Source: Alphaproteobacteria bacterium (GTDB lineage Bacteria > Pseudomonadota > Alphaproteobacteria > Rhodobacterales > Rhodobacteraceae). From it: a DNA stretch of 64,000 nucleotides. The stretch covers positions 1 through 64,000 of the forward strand of contig JAUIAU010000015.1 in the NCBI GenBank assembly GCA_030425185.1, written 5' to 3'. The translations under genes and the position numbers were made by a program. The notes under the pieces were generated by a model, which made no database searches, had not been told where the DNA came from, and saw only the letters and a program-made list of their open reading frames with translations. Below are positions 1 to 11,170 of this stretch, piece by piece; the first letter of the stretch is position 1; every line of letters begins with the position of its first letter.

Positions 1-70
1 GGGTCAGGTCGATCAGTTTCGGATGCAGCTCGAGCATCCGGGCCAGAAGACGGTCGGAGGAGACGGGCAC
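1..70 (-). CDS. folC: Folylpolyglutamate/dihydrofolate synthase, N-terminal fragment
   Basis: Only the first 23 codons lie in the window; the gene runs off the left edge. The start is GTG at 70. The readable peptide has the FolC-like opening in which a SDRLLARMLELHPK stretch leads into an IDLT segment. FolC adds glutamate to folates in the cytoplasm. It lies 34 bp downstream of accD on the same strand, and the accD-folC order is common in proteobacteria, which supports the call more than the short peptide alone does. Confidence 0.7.
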   Translation of the reverse strand, partial: MPVSSDRLLARMLELHPKLIDLT

Positions 71-104
71 GGGTGTTCTCGCGTTCTGCGGGGTGGGGCG
101 CGGG

Positions 105-1052
105 TCAGGCCTTGGGCGCGGCGGGGGTCGCCTCGGGCGGGGCCTCGGGCGCCGCCAGCGCGGGCTCGTCGGCGGGGGCGGGCAGGTCACCCCGGATCGC
201 TGGCGGCTCGCGCATCAGCATCCGGACGATGATGATGAGTTCATCCCGCATCTTGGTGCGCGGCGTCACCCGGTCGAGCATCCCGTGATCGAGCAGGTAC
301 TCGGCGCGCTGGAACCCTTCCGGCAGCTTCTCGCGGATCGTCTGTTCGATCACGCGCGGACCGGCGAAGCAGATCAGCGCGTTCGGCTCGGCGATCTGCA
401 CGTCGCCCAGCATCGCGTAGGAGGCGGTGACCCCGCCCGTGGTCGGATGGGTCAGCACGACGATGTAGGGCAGCCGTGCCTCGCGCAGCATCTGGATGGC
501 CACCGTGGTGCGGGGCATCTGCATCAGCGACAGGATGCCTTCCTGCATCCGCGCGCCGCCCGCGGCGGAGAACAGGATCAGCGGGCACTTGCGCTCGACC
601 GCGCGTTCGGCGGCCGCGATGATCGCGTTGCCGACATACATGCCCATCGAGCCGCCCATGAACGAGAAGTCCTGCGCGGCGGCCACGATCGGGGTGCGGC
701 CGATCTCGCCCTCGCCCACCAGCATCGCCTCGGTCTCGCCGGTGTCGCGCTGGGCCGCCTTCATCCGCTCGGGATAGCGTTTCTGGTCGCGGAATTGCAG
801 CGGATCGGCGATCGGCGCGGGCACCTTCACCTCGGAGAACACGCCGCCGTCGAACAGGGCGGTGAATCGGTCGCGCGGCGAGATCCCCATGTGATGACCG
901 CAGGACGGGCAGACATTGAGGTTGTCGCTCAGCTCGCGGTGGAACAGCATGGTTCCGCATTCGTCGCACTTCGTCCACAGGTTCTCGGGCATCTCGCGGC
1001 GCGAGAAGAGCGAGTTGATCTTGGGGCGGACGTAGTTGGTGATCCAGTTCAT
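105..1052 (-). CDS. accD: Acetyl-CoA carboxylase carboxyltransferase subunit beta
   Basis: Predicted 315 residues. AccD pairs with AccA to move the carboxyl group from carboxybiotin to acetyl-CoA, giving malonyl-CoA for fatty acid synthesis. The N-terminus carries the four-cysteine zinc ribbon (C29, C32, C48, C51) and is followed by the crotonase-like carboxyltransferase core with the GGARMQEG and [14 protein letters not shown] segments. I start at the ATG at 1052 ([10 protein letters not shown]), which has a GAGGA ribosome site upstream and matches the usual family N-terminus; an in-frame extension of 20 residues upstream looks non-coding. The C-terminus (about the last 30 residues) is an alanine/proline-rich tail, common in this lineage. 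The gene sits directly upstream of folC. Confidence 0.97.
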   Translation of the reverse strand: MNWITNYVRPKINSLFSRREMPENLWTKCDECGTMLFHRELSDNLNVCPSCGHHMGISPRDRFTALFDGGVFSEVKVPAPIADPLQFRDQKRYPERMKAAQRDTGETEAMLVGEGEIGRTPIVAAAQDFSFMGGSMGMYVGNAIIAAAERAVERKCPLILFSAAGGARMQEGILSLMQMPRTTVAIQMLREARLPYIVVLTHPTTGGVTASYAMLGDVQIAEPNALICFAGPRVIEQTIREKLPEGFQRAEYLLDHGMLDRVTPRTKMRDELIIIVRMLMREPPAIRGDLPAPADEPALAAPEAPPEATPAAPKA

Positions 1053-1112
1053 GGGGGCTGGGTCCTCGGGCCGTGGTGCGGCTGAGGTAAAGACTACGGC
1101 GGCGAATTGCAA

Positions 1113-1991
1113 TCAGCCGCGACGCGCCAGCGCCAGCCGCAGCGCCGCCCAGATCACGGTGGTGGTCAGCATGTCCTGCAGGATCAGCACGCCGGTGCCG
1201 CTGTCGGCCAGCGCCACGTCGGTGGTGTAGAGCGCGAGACCGGGCATCGAGTCGGGCAGGGCGACCAGCAGCAGGGCCGAGGCGTTGTTGGCCAGGTGGA
1301 ACCCCCAGGCGACGCCGATGGTGCCGGTGCGCGCGGTCAGGTCGGCGGCGAAGAGCCCGAAGAGCGTGGCGGCGGCAAAGATCGCCGTCGCGTTCCCGCC
1401 CGCGCTGGCGGGATCGAAATGCGCCGCGCCGAACAGCAGGGCGGGCAGCGGGATCCAGACCCAGGGCGAGGGGAAGCGCGCGGCGAGCTGGCTTTGCAGG
1501 TATCCGCGGAACAGCAGTTCCTCCGCCCCGGTCTGCACCGCGAGGCCGAGCAGCGCCAGCGGCAGCAGGGCCAGCCACAGCCCGGGGCCGTGGTTCGGGC
1601 TGACGTCGATCTGCATCAGCCCGAGCCCCAGCGCCGCCAGCAGCAGGGGCCCGGCGACGCCGAGCCCGAGCGCGAGGTCGCGTGCCAACGCGCGGGGCGG
1701 ACCGGCGAGGTCGAAGACCCCGCGCCGGTGCAGCAGCCCGCCCGCGGCCAGCGTGCCTGCGACCAGTCCCGAGAAGGTGAAGAGCAGCATCAGCGTGGCG
1801 GCGGGGCCATCGGCGGTCTGGATGCGGGCGAACCAGTCCCACACCGCCTCCGGGCCGGTGGCAAGGCGCAGCAGCCCGGCCAGACCGGCGACCGAGAGGG
1901 CATAGACGGCCAGCACCAGCGGCAGGCCAAGCGCGAGGCGCCAGATCGCGTTGCGGCGGCGGGCGGCCTCGGTCGTGGGGGCGGGGGTCAC
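1113..1991 (-). CDS. CPBP family intramembrane glutamic endopeptidase (CAAX protease-like)
   Basis: Predicted 292-residue polytopic membrane protein with about seven or eight hydrophobic segments. It carries the conserved ABI/CPBP motifs: an EE pair followed by the FRGYLQ box, then a downstream HFDPA segment and an FHLANN segment, which supply the Glu and His residues of the intramembrane protease site. The family includes Rce1-like and bacteriocin-immunity-type proteases. The substrate here is unknown. It overlaps the end of the lrgB-like gene by 4 bp and lies 60 bp upstream of accD, so it may be the last gene of an lrgA-lrgB transcript or may read into accD. Confidence 0.85.
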   Translation of the reverse strand: MTPAPTTEAARRRNAIWRLALGLPLVLAVYALSVAGLAGLLRLATGPEAVWDWFARIQTADGPAATLMLLFTFSGLVAGTLAAGGLLHRRGVFDLAGPPRALARDLALGLGVAGPLLLAALGLGLMQIDVSPNHGPGLWLALLPLALLGLAVQTGAEELLFRGYLQSQLAARFPSPWVWIPLPALLFGAAHFDPASAGGNATAIFAAATLFGLFAADLTARTGTIGVAWGFHLANNASALLLVALPDSMPGLALYTTDVALADSGTGVLILQDMLTTTVIWAALRLALARRG

Positions 1992-2704
1992 AGGAAGAGC
2001 CTCAGCAGCCAGGGCGCGATCAGCGCGGTCAGGATGGCGTTCAGACCCATGCCGAGGCCCGCGAAGGTGCCCGCGGTCGGGTTGACCTGGAACGCGCGGG
2101 CGGTGCCGAGGCCATGCGCCGCGACCCCGATCGACAGTCCGCGCGCCCGCCAGTCGGTGACGCGGAGCGCGTTGAGCAGGGGCGTCGCGACGAGCGCGCC
2201 GATCAGGCCGGTCATCAGCACGAGGACCGCGGCGAGGGTCGGCTCACCACCCATCCGCTCGGCCACGCCGATGGCGACAGGGGCGGTGGCGGACTTGGCG
2301 GCGACGGTGGCGAGGAGGACATCGTCCACCCCGAAGGCGGCCGCGACGGCCAGCGCGACGACGATGGCGGTGACCGAGCCCGCGACGAGGGCGGCGAGTA
2401 CTGGCAGGGCGGCACGCTTCAGCAGCGGCGCGTTCCGCCAGAGCGGCACGGCGAGCGAGACGGTGGCCGGGCCGAGCAGGAAGTGGACGAACTGCGCGCC
2501 CTCGAAATAGGCCCGGTAGGGCGTGCCGGTACCGACCAGCAGGACGGCCAGCAGCAGCACGGCGATCAGCACGGGGTTGGCCCAGGGCTTGCGCCCCGCG
2601 GCCAGCGACAGGCGGTCGCCGATCCAGTAGGCGGCCAGCGTGGCCGCCAGCCAGACCAGCGGGTCGCGGGAGAGATAGCTCCAGATCAGCGCGGCGTCGG
2701 TCAT
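1988..2704 (-). CDS. lrgB: LrgB/CidB family membrane protein
   Basis: Predicted 238 residues, almost entirely hydrophobic, with conserved LrgB features: a FVHFLLGPATVSLAVPL stretch, a KSATAPVAIGVAERMGG stretch and a GLSIGVAAHGLGTARAF stretch. LrgB/CidB proteins act with small LrgA/CidA holin-like partners in murein hydrolase control or export of small organic acids. The start ATG at 2704 overlaps the stop of the lrgA-like gene (ATGA), so the two are translationally coupled. The 3' end overlaps the CPBP protease gene by 4 bp. The family assignment is clear; the physiological role in alphaproteobacteria is not. Confidence 0.92.
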   Translation of the reverse strand: MTDAALIWSYLSRDPLVWLAATLAAYWIGDRLSLAAGRKPWANPVLIAVLLLAVLLVGTGTPYRAYFEGAQFVHFLLGPATVSLAVPLWRNAPLLKRAALPVLAALVAGSVTAIVVALAVAAAFGVDDVLLATVAAKSATAPVAIGVAERMGGEPTLAAVLVLMTGLIGALVATPLLNALRVTDWRARGLSIGVAAHGLGTARAFQVNPTAGTFAGLGMGLNAILTALIAPWLLRLFL

Positions 2705-3054
2705 TCGGGGGCCGATCCGGTCAGCCGGGCCACCAGCGTGAAGGTCAGCGCGCCCACCGCGATGGCGGCCAGCGACGAGACGACGAGGGCCAGCAGCAGC
2801 GCGGGCCCGGCCGAGCGGATTACGTCGAGCTGCGCGACAAGGCCGACGCCCGCGGGGACGAAGAGCAGCGACAGGTGCGCGAGGATGCCGTCGGCCACCG
2901 GCGTGACCGTCGCGCGCAGCCTGGGGCTGAGCGCCAGGCCGGCCACCAGCGCGATCATCCCGAGGACCGGTCCCGGCAGCGGCAGCGCGAGCGCCTGCGC
3001 CGTTGCTTCGCCTCCGAGTTGAAACAGAAGGATCAGGGCGAGCGCGGCGATCAT
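2701..3054 (-). CDS. lrgA: LrgA/CidA holin-like membrane protein
   Basis: Predicted 117 residues with four hydrophobic segments. The opening [12 protein letters not shown] followed by [10 protein letters not shown] is the family signature, and [10 protein letters not shown] is the second conserved block. The ATG at 3054 is chosen because upstream in-frame sequence reads as non-coding and sits in the divergent region with ilvD. It is the first gene of the lrgA-lrgB pair and its stop overlaps the lrgB start by 4 bp. By family knowledge it is a partner of LrgB in cell-wall or metabolite-export control. Confidence 0.9.
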   Translation of the reverse strand: MIAALALILLFQLGGEATAQALALPLPGPVLGMIALVAGLALSPRLRATVTPVADGILAHLSLLFVPAGVGLVAQLDVIRSAGPALLLALVVSSLAAIAVGALTFTLVARLTGSAPE

Positions 3055-3190
3055 CGGGCCTCTCCGGGCTGGAACATCGGTCGGCCCGACCCTGCCACGC
3101 GCCGCCGATCCCGGCCAGAGGCGGTTCGGCTTGCTCGCCCCCCTCCGTAAGATTATTGCAGGACAAAACGTTCTTCGGGAGGACCCGCAA

Positions 3191-4921
3191 ATGACCGCAC
3201 GCTTCGACAAGTCGAAACTTCCCAGCCGCCATGTCACCGAGGGTCCGGCCCGCGCGCCGCACCGCTCGTATTTCTATGCCATGGGGATCTCCGAGGAAGA
3301 GGTGCACCAGCCCTGGGTCGGCGTGGCCACCTGCTGGAACGAGGCGGCGCCCTGCAACATCGCGCTGAACCGCCAGGCGCAGGCGGTGAAGATGGGCGTG
3401 AAGAAGGGCGGCGGCACCCCGCGCGAGTTCACCACCATCACCGTCACCGACGGCATCGCGATGGGCCACGAGGGGATGCGGTCGTCGCTGGCCTCGCGCG
3501 AGGCCATCGCGGACACCGTCGAGCTGACCATGCGCGGGCATTGCTACGACGCGATCGTCGGCCTCGCGGGCTGTGACAAGTCGCTGCCGGGCATGATGAT
3601 GGCGATGGTGCGCCTGAACGTGCCGTCGGTCTTCATCTATGGCGGGTCCATCCTTCCGGGTCGGCTGAACGGGCAGGACGTGACCGTGCAGGACGTGTTC
3701 GAGGCCGTGGGTAAGCACCAGGCGGGCAACATGTCGGACGCCGAGCTGGCGATCCTCGAGCGGGTCGCCTGCCCCAGCGCGGGGGCCTGCGGCGGCCAGT
3801 TCACCGCCAACACCATGGCCTGCGTCTCGGAGGCGATCGGCCTCGCGCTGCCGAACTCGTCCGGTGCGCCCGCCCCCTATGAAAGCCGCGACCAGTACGG
3901 CGAGGCGTCGGGCGTTGCCGTGATGACGCTGATCGAGAAGAACATCCGCGCGCGGGACATCGTCACCCGCAAGTCGCTGGAGAACGCGGCGCGCGTCGTC
4001 GCCTGCACCGGCGGCTCGACCAACGCCGGTCTGCACCTGCCGGCCATCGCGCACGAGGCCGGGATCGCCTTCGACCTGATGGACGTCTGCGACATCTTCC
4101 GCGAAACCCCCTACTTCGTCGACCTGAAGCCGGGCGGCCAGTACGTGGCGAAGGACCTGTACGAGGCGGGTGGCGTGCCCGTCGTGATGAAGGAACTGCG
4201 CAAGGCGGGCCTGATCCACGAGGACTGCATGACCGCCACCGGACGGACCATCGGCGAGGAACTCGACATCGTCACCCGCGAGGCCGACGGCCGCGTGATC
4301 TACCCGGTCGGGACGCCGCTCTCGACCACCGGCGGCGTGGTGGGCCTGACCGGCAACCTCGCCCCCGACGGCGCCATCGTGAAGATCGCCGGCATGACCG
4401 ACGACCAGCTGAGCTTCACCGGCCCGGCGCGGGTCTTCGAGTGCGAGGAGGACGCCTTCGAGGCCGTCAAGAAGCGCGAGTACAAGGAAGGCGAGGTCAT
4501 CGTGATCCGCAACGAGGGTCCCGCGGGCGGCCCGGGCATGCGCGAGATGCTGGCGACCACCGCCGCCCTGTCCGGCCAGGGCATGGGCAAGAAGGTCGCC
4601 CTGATCACCGACGGCCGCTTCTCGGGGGCAACCCGCGGCTTCTGCGTCGGGCACGTCGGCCCCGAAGCGGCGCATGGCGGTCCTATCGCTTTGATCCAGA
4701 ACGGGGACGTGATAACCTTGGACGCAAAGGCTGGCGTGATCTCCGTCGATCTGAGCGACGAGGACCTCGAAGCGCGCAAGAAAGCCTGGGCAGGACCGAG
4801 GAAGACGATCTATGCATCGGGTGCGCTTTGGAAATACGCTCAACTCGTCGGGGGCGCCCGTCAGGGGGCCGTCACGCACCCCGGCGGTGGCGAAGAGGCC
4901 CACCAGTACATGGAGCTCTGA
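3191..4921 (+). CDS. ilvD: Dihydroxy-acid dehydratase
   Basis: Predicted 576 residues. IlvD dehydrates 2,3-dihydroxy acids to 2-keto acids in valine, leucine and isoleucine synthesis. The three likely [2Fe-2S] ligands are visible: C55 (within [11 protein letters not shown]), C128 (in [10 protein letters not shown], followed by K130, the usual carbamylated lysine) and C200 (in [10 protein letters not shown]). The ending contains the [15 protein letters not shown] block typical of the ILVD/EDD family. The ATG at 3191 has a GGGAGGA ribosome site; an in-frame ATG 60 bp upstream is less likely. The short-loop form (no extended C118-type insertion seen in sugar-acid dehydratases) supports the amino-acid pathway. 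It is followed 4 bp later by a lipoprotein gene. Confidence 0.95.
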   Translation: MTARFDKSKLPSRHVTEGPARAPHRSYFYAMGISEEEVHQPWVGVATCWNEAAPCNIALNRQAQAVKMGVKKGGGTPREFTTITVTDGIAMGHEGMRSSLASREAIADTVELTMRGHCYDAIVGLAGCDKSLPGMMMAMVRLNVPSVFIYGGSILPGRLNGQDVTVQDVFEAVGKHQAGNMSDAELAILERVACPSAGACGGQFTANTMACVSEAIGLALPNSSGAPAPYESRDQYGEASGVAVMTLIEKNIRARDIVTRKSLENAARVVACTGGSTNAGLHLPAIAHEAGIAFDLMDVCDIFRETPYFVDLKPGGQYVAKDLYEAGGVPVVMKELRKAGLIHEDCMTATGRTIGEELDIVTREADGRVIYPVGTPLSTTGGVVGLTGNLAPDGAIVKIAGMTDDQLSFTGPARVFECEEDAFEAVKKREYKEGEVIVIRNEGPAGGPGMREMLATTAALSGQGMGKKVALITDGRFSGATRGFCVGHVGPEAAHGGPIALIQNGDVITLDAKAGVISVDLSDEDLEARKKAWAGPRKTIYASGALWKYAQLVGGARQGAVTHPGGGEEAHQYMEL

Positions 4922-4925
4922 GCGC

Positions 4926-5750
4926 ATGCGTCGTGCCGCGGTTCTGCTGGGCCTGACCCTCGCCCTCGCCGGTTGCGGCGGGGGGTTCCGCGAGGGCGGT
5001 GGCAGCAGCACGGGCGGCGGCCCGGCGCCGATCAACCCGATGGCCTCGCTCTTCGGCGCGTTGCCCGGGCGCGGCGGTCCGACCGAAACGACGGTCACCG
5101 CCTCGAACATCCGCATCGGCGGGCCGGAGGGCTTCTGCATCGACACCCAGTCGGGGCAGGATGACGGGCTGTCGGCTTTCGTGATGCTGACGAACTGCTC
5201 GGTTCTGGCCGGGCGGTCCAACCTGACCGGCGAGGCCCGCGCGGTGCTGACCGCCAGCGTGCGCCAGAATGCTGACGGGCCGATCGCGACGCGCCTCGGC
5301 GAGGTCGACCAGATCCTGCGCTCGGAGGCCGGGCGCGCCACGCTCAGCCGCTCGGGCGATGCGGCGACGGTCACCGTTCTCGACAGCTTCGCGCAGGACA
5401 ACACGCTGTACCTGCGGCTGCGCGACACCTCGACCGCGTTGCAGGCCGACACCACCGACGAGCACTGGCGCGCGATCTTCGATCTCGACGCGGCGCTGGT
5501 GACCCTGGCGGTGCAGGGCGTGTCCAGCGATCCGCTGTCGCCGGACACCGGCCTGCGGCTGCTCCAGACCTATGCCGCGCGGGTCAAGACGCTGAACGGG
5601 CTGGCGGCGCCCGCGCCGCCCCCTGCACCCTACCAGTCGGCGCCGGTCTCCGAAGAGCGGGACGACGGCCCGCGCCCGCCCGCCGTGCGCGCGCCCATCG
5701 GGTTCGGCACGCTGGGCACGGTGGGTCTGTTCCGCCGCCTGCTGGGCTGA
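4926..5750 (+). CDS. Conserved lipoprotein of unknown function
   Basis: Predicted 274 residues. The N-terminus is a typical lipoprotein signal peptide (MRRAAVLLGLTLALAGC), with the lipobox Cys at residue 17 followed by a glycine-rich linker. The mature part has no motif I recognise; it is a soluble alpha/beta-looking domain of about 190 residues followed by a proline-rich stretch and a short hydrophobic tail (GFGTLGTVGLFRRLLG). It starts 4 bp after the ilvD stop, so it is probably cotranscribed with ilvD, although its job need not be related. Orthologues in related bacteria are, as I recall, annotated as hypothetical. Function unknown. Confidence 0.85.
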   Translation: MRRAAVLLGLTLALAGCGGGFREGGGSSTGGGPAPINPMASLFGALPGRGGPTETTVTASNIRIGGPEGFCIDTQSGQDDGLSAFVMLTNCSVLAGRSNLTGEARAVLTASVRQNADGPIATRLGEVDQILRSEAGRATLSRSGDAATVTVLDSFAQDNTLYLRLRDTSTALQADTTDEHWRAIFDLDAALVTLAVQGVSSDPLSPDTGLRLLQTYAARVKTLNGLAAPAPPPAPYQSAPVSEERDDGPRPPAVRAPIGFGTLGTVGLFRRLLG

Positions 5751-5764
5751 GGCCGGGGACCGTC

Positions 5765-6535
5765 GTGACGGGAGGACGCTGGGGCAGCCTGCTGGACGTG
5801 GCGACCGAGCGGACCGCGCTGCAATGGGAACGCGCCGCGACCCGGGCCGCTAAGATGCCGCCCGAAACCCTGAGCCACATGGAAGCCCGGGCCGACCGGC
5901 TGGCCGCCGCCCTCGAGGCCTTTGGCCGCGCGGTGGACCTGACCGAGGGGGACCGCCGCAAGACGCGCCCGCCGGTGCCCCTGCCGCCGCACACCGACTG
6001 GCACGGGCGGCCGTCGCTCTGGACCGCGCCGCTGGACGTGCCGGGCCGGATCGCGGAGGCGGGCGAGACGAAACTGACCCGTGCGACCTCGCTCTGGCAC
6101 GATTGCCCGTGGGGCGAAGTGATCCTGCGGCAGGTGCCGAACCCCGCCGACGACCGCCTGCCGCCGCATGCCTTGCGGATCGAGGTGTTCCGGTTCGACG
6201 GCAGCTACCTGTCGGTGGCGGTGCGCCTGCCCGAGGCGGCGCTGGAGGGGCTGGGCAAGCGGCATGTCGTGCGGCTGGACCTGCCGATGCGCAGCGACCG
6301 GCCGATCGGCCTCTATGCCCGGCTGAACGTGAAGGTCGGGCCGAACGTGGGCCAGATGCTGCGCGAGCGCCCGCGGGATGGCGGGACCGGGATCGAGTTC
6401 GACCTCGCCTATGCCGAGATCGAGGGGGGCCGGGTCGAGGAAGCATGGATCGACCTGATGCTGGACGCACCGGCGCAGGTCGGCGTGGAACTGGCCGATG
6501 TCTGGATCGCCCGCCACCTGCGGGCAGACCTGTGA
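5765..6535 (+). CDS. Uncharacterized protein, possibly DUF6478 family
   Basis: Predicted 256 residues starting at a GTG at 5765. No signal peptide or membrane segment. The first 90 residues are helical and charged; the rest looks like a beta-rich globular domain containing WHDCPWGEVILRQ, LRIEVFRFDGSYLSVAVRLP and a GIEFDLAYAEIEGGRV stretch. I recall similar hypothetical proteins only in Rhodobacteraceae-type genomes; the DUF name is from memory and not secure. It lies 14 bp after the lipoprotein gene and 10 bp before another unknown gene, suggesting a four-gene run ilvD-lipoprotein-this-next. Confidence 0.8.
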   Translation: MTGGRWGSLLDVATERTALQWERAATRAAKMPPETLSHMEARADRLAAALEAFGRAVDLTEGDRRKTRPPVPLPPHTDWHGRPSLWTAPLDVPGRIAEAGETKLTRATSLWHDCPWGEVILRQVPNPADDRLPPHALRIEVFRFDGSYLSVAVRLPEAALEGLGKRHVVRLDLPMRSDRPIGLYARLNVKVGPNVGQMLRERPRDGGTGIEFDLAYAEIEGGRVEEAWIDLMLDAPAQVGVELADVWIARHLRADL

Positions 6536-6545
6536 GGGGCGGCAC

Positions 6546-6920
6546 ATGGCCAAGCTGACCGAGACCGGATTTGCGCGCGGAGTCTGGACCGGGCGTCTCG
6601 AAGGGGCGGCCCCCGCGCCCGGCGGCGACACCCCGGCCCTGGAGGTGCTGCGGGACGGGCGTGCCGAGACCGGGCTGAGCCTGTCGAAGGGCAAGAAGGA
6701 CGGCGTCTGGGAGGTACGGTTCCCCGTGCCCGCGGAGGCGCTGCGCAGCGGCGCGGTGGTCTTCCTGTTCCAGCTGGGCGGCGAGGTGCTGGCCAGCCTG
6801 CCGATCCTGGCCGGGCCGCGCGCAGAGGATGATCTGCGCACCGAGGTCGCGCTGCTCCGGGCGGAACTCGACCTCGTGAAACGGGTGCTCCGGGCACAGG
6901 CGCGTGCCGCGCAGGACTGA
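6546..6920 (+). CDS. Hypothetical protein with C-terminal coiled coil
   Basis: Predicted 124 residues beginning at the ATG at 6546, preceded by a GAGGGGC ribosome site. The first 90 residues form a small beta-type domain; the final 30 residues (LRTEVALLRAELDLVKRVLR) have a leucine heptad pattern of a coiled coil. No catalytic motif is seen. It follows the preceding unknown gene by 10 bp and probably shares its transcript; the two are likely functional partners, which is an inference from spacing only. Confidence 0.75.
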   Translation: MAKLTETGFARGVWTGRLEGAAPAPGGDTPALEVLRDGRAETGLSLSKGKKDGVWEVRFPVPAEALRSGAVVFLFQLGGEVLASLPILAGPRAEDDLRTEVALLRAELDLVKRVLRAQARAAQD

Positions 6921-6930
6921 CGCCGCGTAG

Positions 6931-9012
<2,082 letters not shown>

Positions 9013-9247
9013 CCGTTGCCCTCGGGGTCATGGAGGCGGGCGAAGCGCCGTCCTCGCAGGGCGCGTTTCAACGGCAATCCGGGCCTCGCCCGCCTTGCCT
9101 GCGTTGCGTCGGGTCCGGGGATAACGGGTTTCCCCCTGTTGAACGATCTACAATTAACCCCAGCATTTTCCCGTCCGGGGCACAGTTCTGCCCGAATCCC
9201 CCGCGATACCTGTTCGCTGACACGAAACAGTTTGCCGGGGATGGGCA
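9013..9247. other. Intergenic region upstream of the LysR gene
   Basis: 235 bp without a supported gene. Its first half is GC-rich and repetitive in C/G runs; the second half (about 9130-9170) is clearly more A/T-rich, with a TTGAAC hexamer at 9139-9144 that could be a -35 element, but no good -10 follows at 17 bp. I cannot place a promoter with confidence. Confidence 0.3.
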
Positions 9248-10153
9248 ATGGATCGACTGACCGAAATGGAGGCCTTTGCGACCGTGGTGGACCAGGGCGG
9301 GTTCACGGACGCGGCCAAGAAGATGGGCATTTCCAAGTCGGCGGTGTCCAAGCACGTCTCGTCGCTGGAAGCCCGCCTGGGTGCCCGCCTGCTGAACCGG
9401 ACCACGCGCCGGGTCAGCCCGACCGAGATCGGCCTCGCCTATTACGACCGCGCCCGCCGGGTGCTGAACGATGCGGGCGAAGCCGATGCGCTGGTCTCGT
9501 CGATGCAGTCTGCGCCCTCGGGCCTGCTGCGCATCTCGGTGGCGACCGACTTCGGGGTGAACCACCTCAGCCCTGTGCTGAGCGGCTTTCTCAAGGAATA
9601 CCCCGAGATCACCGTGAACATGGTTCTGAACAACCGCTACGTCGAGCTGATCTCGGAAGGCTTCGACATGGCCGTGCGGATCGGCGAGCTGGAAGACAGC
9701 ACGCTGCGGGCCCGCAAGCTGACCGACACCACGAAGCGGATGATCGCCTCGCCGGGGTACCTGGAGCAGTATGGCCGGCCCGAGAAGATCGACGACCTGA
9801 ACGAACACAAGCTTCTGCACTACTCGAACCAGGCCGCTGCGAACGTCTGGAAGATCACCGCGCCCTCGGGCGAGAAGCGCCAGGTGCGGACCAGCGGCTG
9901 GCTGACGGTCAACGACGGGCAGAGCCTGCTGAACGCCGCGATCTCGGGCCTCGGGATCGCCTACCTGCCGAGCTTCCTCTATGCCGACGCGCTGAAGGCC
10001 GGGCAGGTGGTCGAGGCGATGCCGGACCTGCCGGTCGAGCAACTGGGAATCTACGCGGTCTATCCTCCGGGCCGCTTCACCCAGCCCAAGGTCCGGGCCT
10101 TCATCGACTTCCTCGTCCGCGAGTTCGCCGACAAGGGTCCCGACGTCTGGTAA
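9248..10153 (+). CDS. LysR family transcriptional regulator
   Basis: Predicted 301 residues, a standard LysR length. The N-terminal winged helix-turn-helix is clear (MEAFATVVDQGGFTDAAKK, then SKSAVSKHVSSLEARLGARL and LNRTTRRVSPTEIG). The C-terminal part is a LysR substrate-binding domain with the GLLRISVATDFG opening. It most resembles the large group of LysR proteins with short binding domains that often control quinone or oxidative-stress oxidoreductases. It is 235 bp downstream of the fadH-like gene on the same strand and not divergent from any gene, so its target is not evident from context. Confidence 0.93.
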   Translation: MDRLTEMEAFATVVDQGGFTDAAKKMGISKSAVSKHVSSLEARLGARLLNRTTRRVSPTEIGLAYYDRARRVLNDAGEADALVSSMQSAPSGLLRISVATDFGVNHLSPVLSGFLKEYPEITVNMVLNNRYVELISEGFDMAVRIGELEDSTLRARKLTDTTKRMIASPGYLEQYGRPEKIDDLNEHKLLHYSNQAAANVWKITAPSGEKRQVRTSGWLTVNDGQSLLNAAISGLGIAYLPSFLYADALKAGQVVEAMPDLPVEQLGIYAVYPPGRFTQPKVRAFIDFLVREFADKGPDVW

Positions 10154-10191
10154 CACGATACCCCGCTCCCTCCCGATGGGGTGCCTCGGAT

Positions 10192-10224
10192 CGCCCGGAT
10201 GGCTGACACGCCGTCCGGGCGGTC
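10192..10224 (+). terminator. Possible terminator after the LysR gene
   Basis: An 8-bp inverted repeat (CGCCCGGA at 10192-10199 and TCCGGGCG at 10214-10221) with a 14-nt loop lies between the convergent LysR and OmpA-like genes. The right arm is followed a few bases later by only TTT, so it is weak as a Rho-independent terminator. Confidence 0.35.
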
Positions 10225-10237
10225 GCGTTTCGGGCAC

Positions 10238-11170
10238 CTAGTCGGCGGGGGGCAGCGGTTGTGCCTCGACCCGGCGGTTGGCCTGACGGCCCTCCGCGGT
10301 GGCGTTCGAGGCCCGGGGGGCAAGATAGCCGATCCCGCGCGCCTCGATCCGGTCGGGCGCGATGCCGTAGCGCTCGGTCAGGCGGCGCGCGACCGCCTCG
10401 GCGCGGCGCTGCGACAGGGCGATGTTGCCGTCGAGGCCACCGGCGTTGTCGGTATGCCCGACCAGAAGCAGGCGGCGCGACGGATCGGCCCCGAGCCAGG
10501 CCGCCAACTCGTCCAGCGCCGGGAAATCGCGGGCCTCCAGGTCGGCGGCCCCGCTGGCGAAGGCCAGCCCGTCGAGCACGGACTTGCCCGACGCCGCGAA
10601 CCGGGCGTCGAGGCTGTCGGCCAGCACCGGAGGCGGCGCGTCGGCTGCGGGGGTCCGGGTCGACAGCACCGGTCCCGCCGCGCCCTGACCGGCAGGCAGC
10701 AGGACGTCCATCTGGATGTAACCCGCCGCCCCGCCCCGGCTGACCAGAACGGTCACGAGGCTGTCGGCGTCGCGGAAGCGGGCATAGCGGTAGTCGCCAA
10801 GGTCGACGACCATCGCGGGCGCATCGGCCACGTCGAGCGCGAAGCGGAAATCGAACCCGCCACAGGCCCGGGTGGCGCAGGCAAACTCCTGCGCATAGCC
10901 CTCGGCCAGCAACTGGTCGCGCATCGAGTCCATCAACTGTCGCGTCGTCAGGTCGGCCTGCGGCACCTGCCAGACCGTGCGGGTCAGATCGCCGTCGCGG
11001 ACCTCGGTCGGCAAGCTGCCTTCGGCGTAGGGCCCGGTGGGCAGCGTGACGCTGGCGCCGGCAGTGGTTTCCTGCATCGCGACGCGCGCGGCACGCGGCG
11101 GCTCCAGAGCAAGACCCGGCTGCGCCACACCACCCGCCAGCGCCAGCGCGGCGAGAAGGGCGCGTGTCAC
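10238..11170 (-). CDS. OmpA-like outer membrane/peptidoglycan-binding protein
   Basis: Predicted 310 residues from a GTG at 11170. The N-terminus is a Sec signal peptide (RALLAALALAGGVAQPGLA). The C-terminal third is an OmpA-like peptidoglycan-binding domain: LAFASGAADL, LLLVGHTDNAGG, NIALSQRRAEAVARRL and the final GRQANRRVEAQ block. The middle region (about 40-190) is a periplasmic domain with two cysteines (CATRACGGF) that could form a disulfide. The start codon overlaps the stop of the upstream peroxidase-related gene by 4 bp (GTGA). It probably links envelope and cell wall; there is no clear beta-barrel. Confidence 0.85.
   Translation of the reverse strand: MTRALLAALALAGGVAQPGLALEPPRAARVAMQETTAGASVTLPTGPYAEGSLPTEVRDGDLTRTVWQVPQADLTTRQLMDSMRDQLLAEGYAQEFACATRACGGFDFRFALDVADAPAMVVDLGDYRYARFRDADSLVTVLVSRGGAAGYIQMDVLLPAGQGAAGPVLSTRTPAADAPPPVLADSLDARFAASGKSVLDGLAFASGAADLEARDFPALDELAAWLGADPSRRLLLVGHTDNAGGLDGNIALSQRRAEAVARRLTERYGIAPDRIEARGIGYLAPRASNATAEGRQANRRVEAQPLPPAD

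Noticed and set aside
2705-5548. Minus-strand open frame upstream of lrgB across ilvD
   Set aside because: It is antisense to ilvD and the lipoprotein gene; only the lrgB part below 2704 has family likeness.
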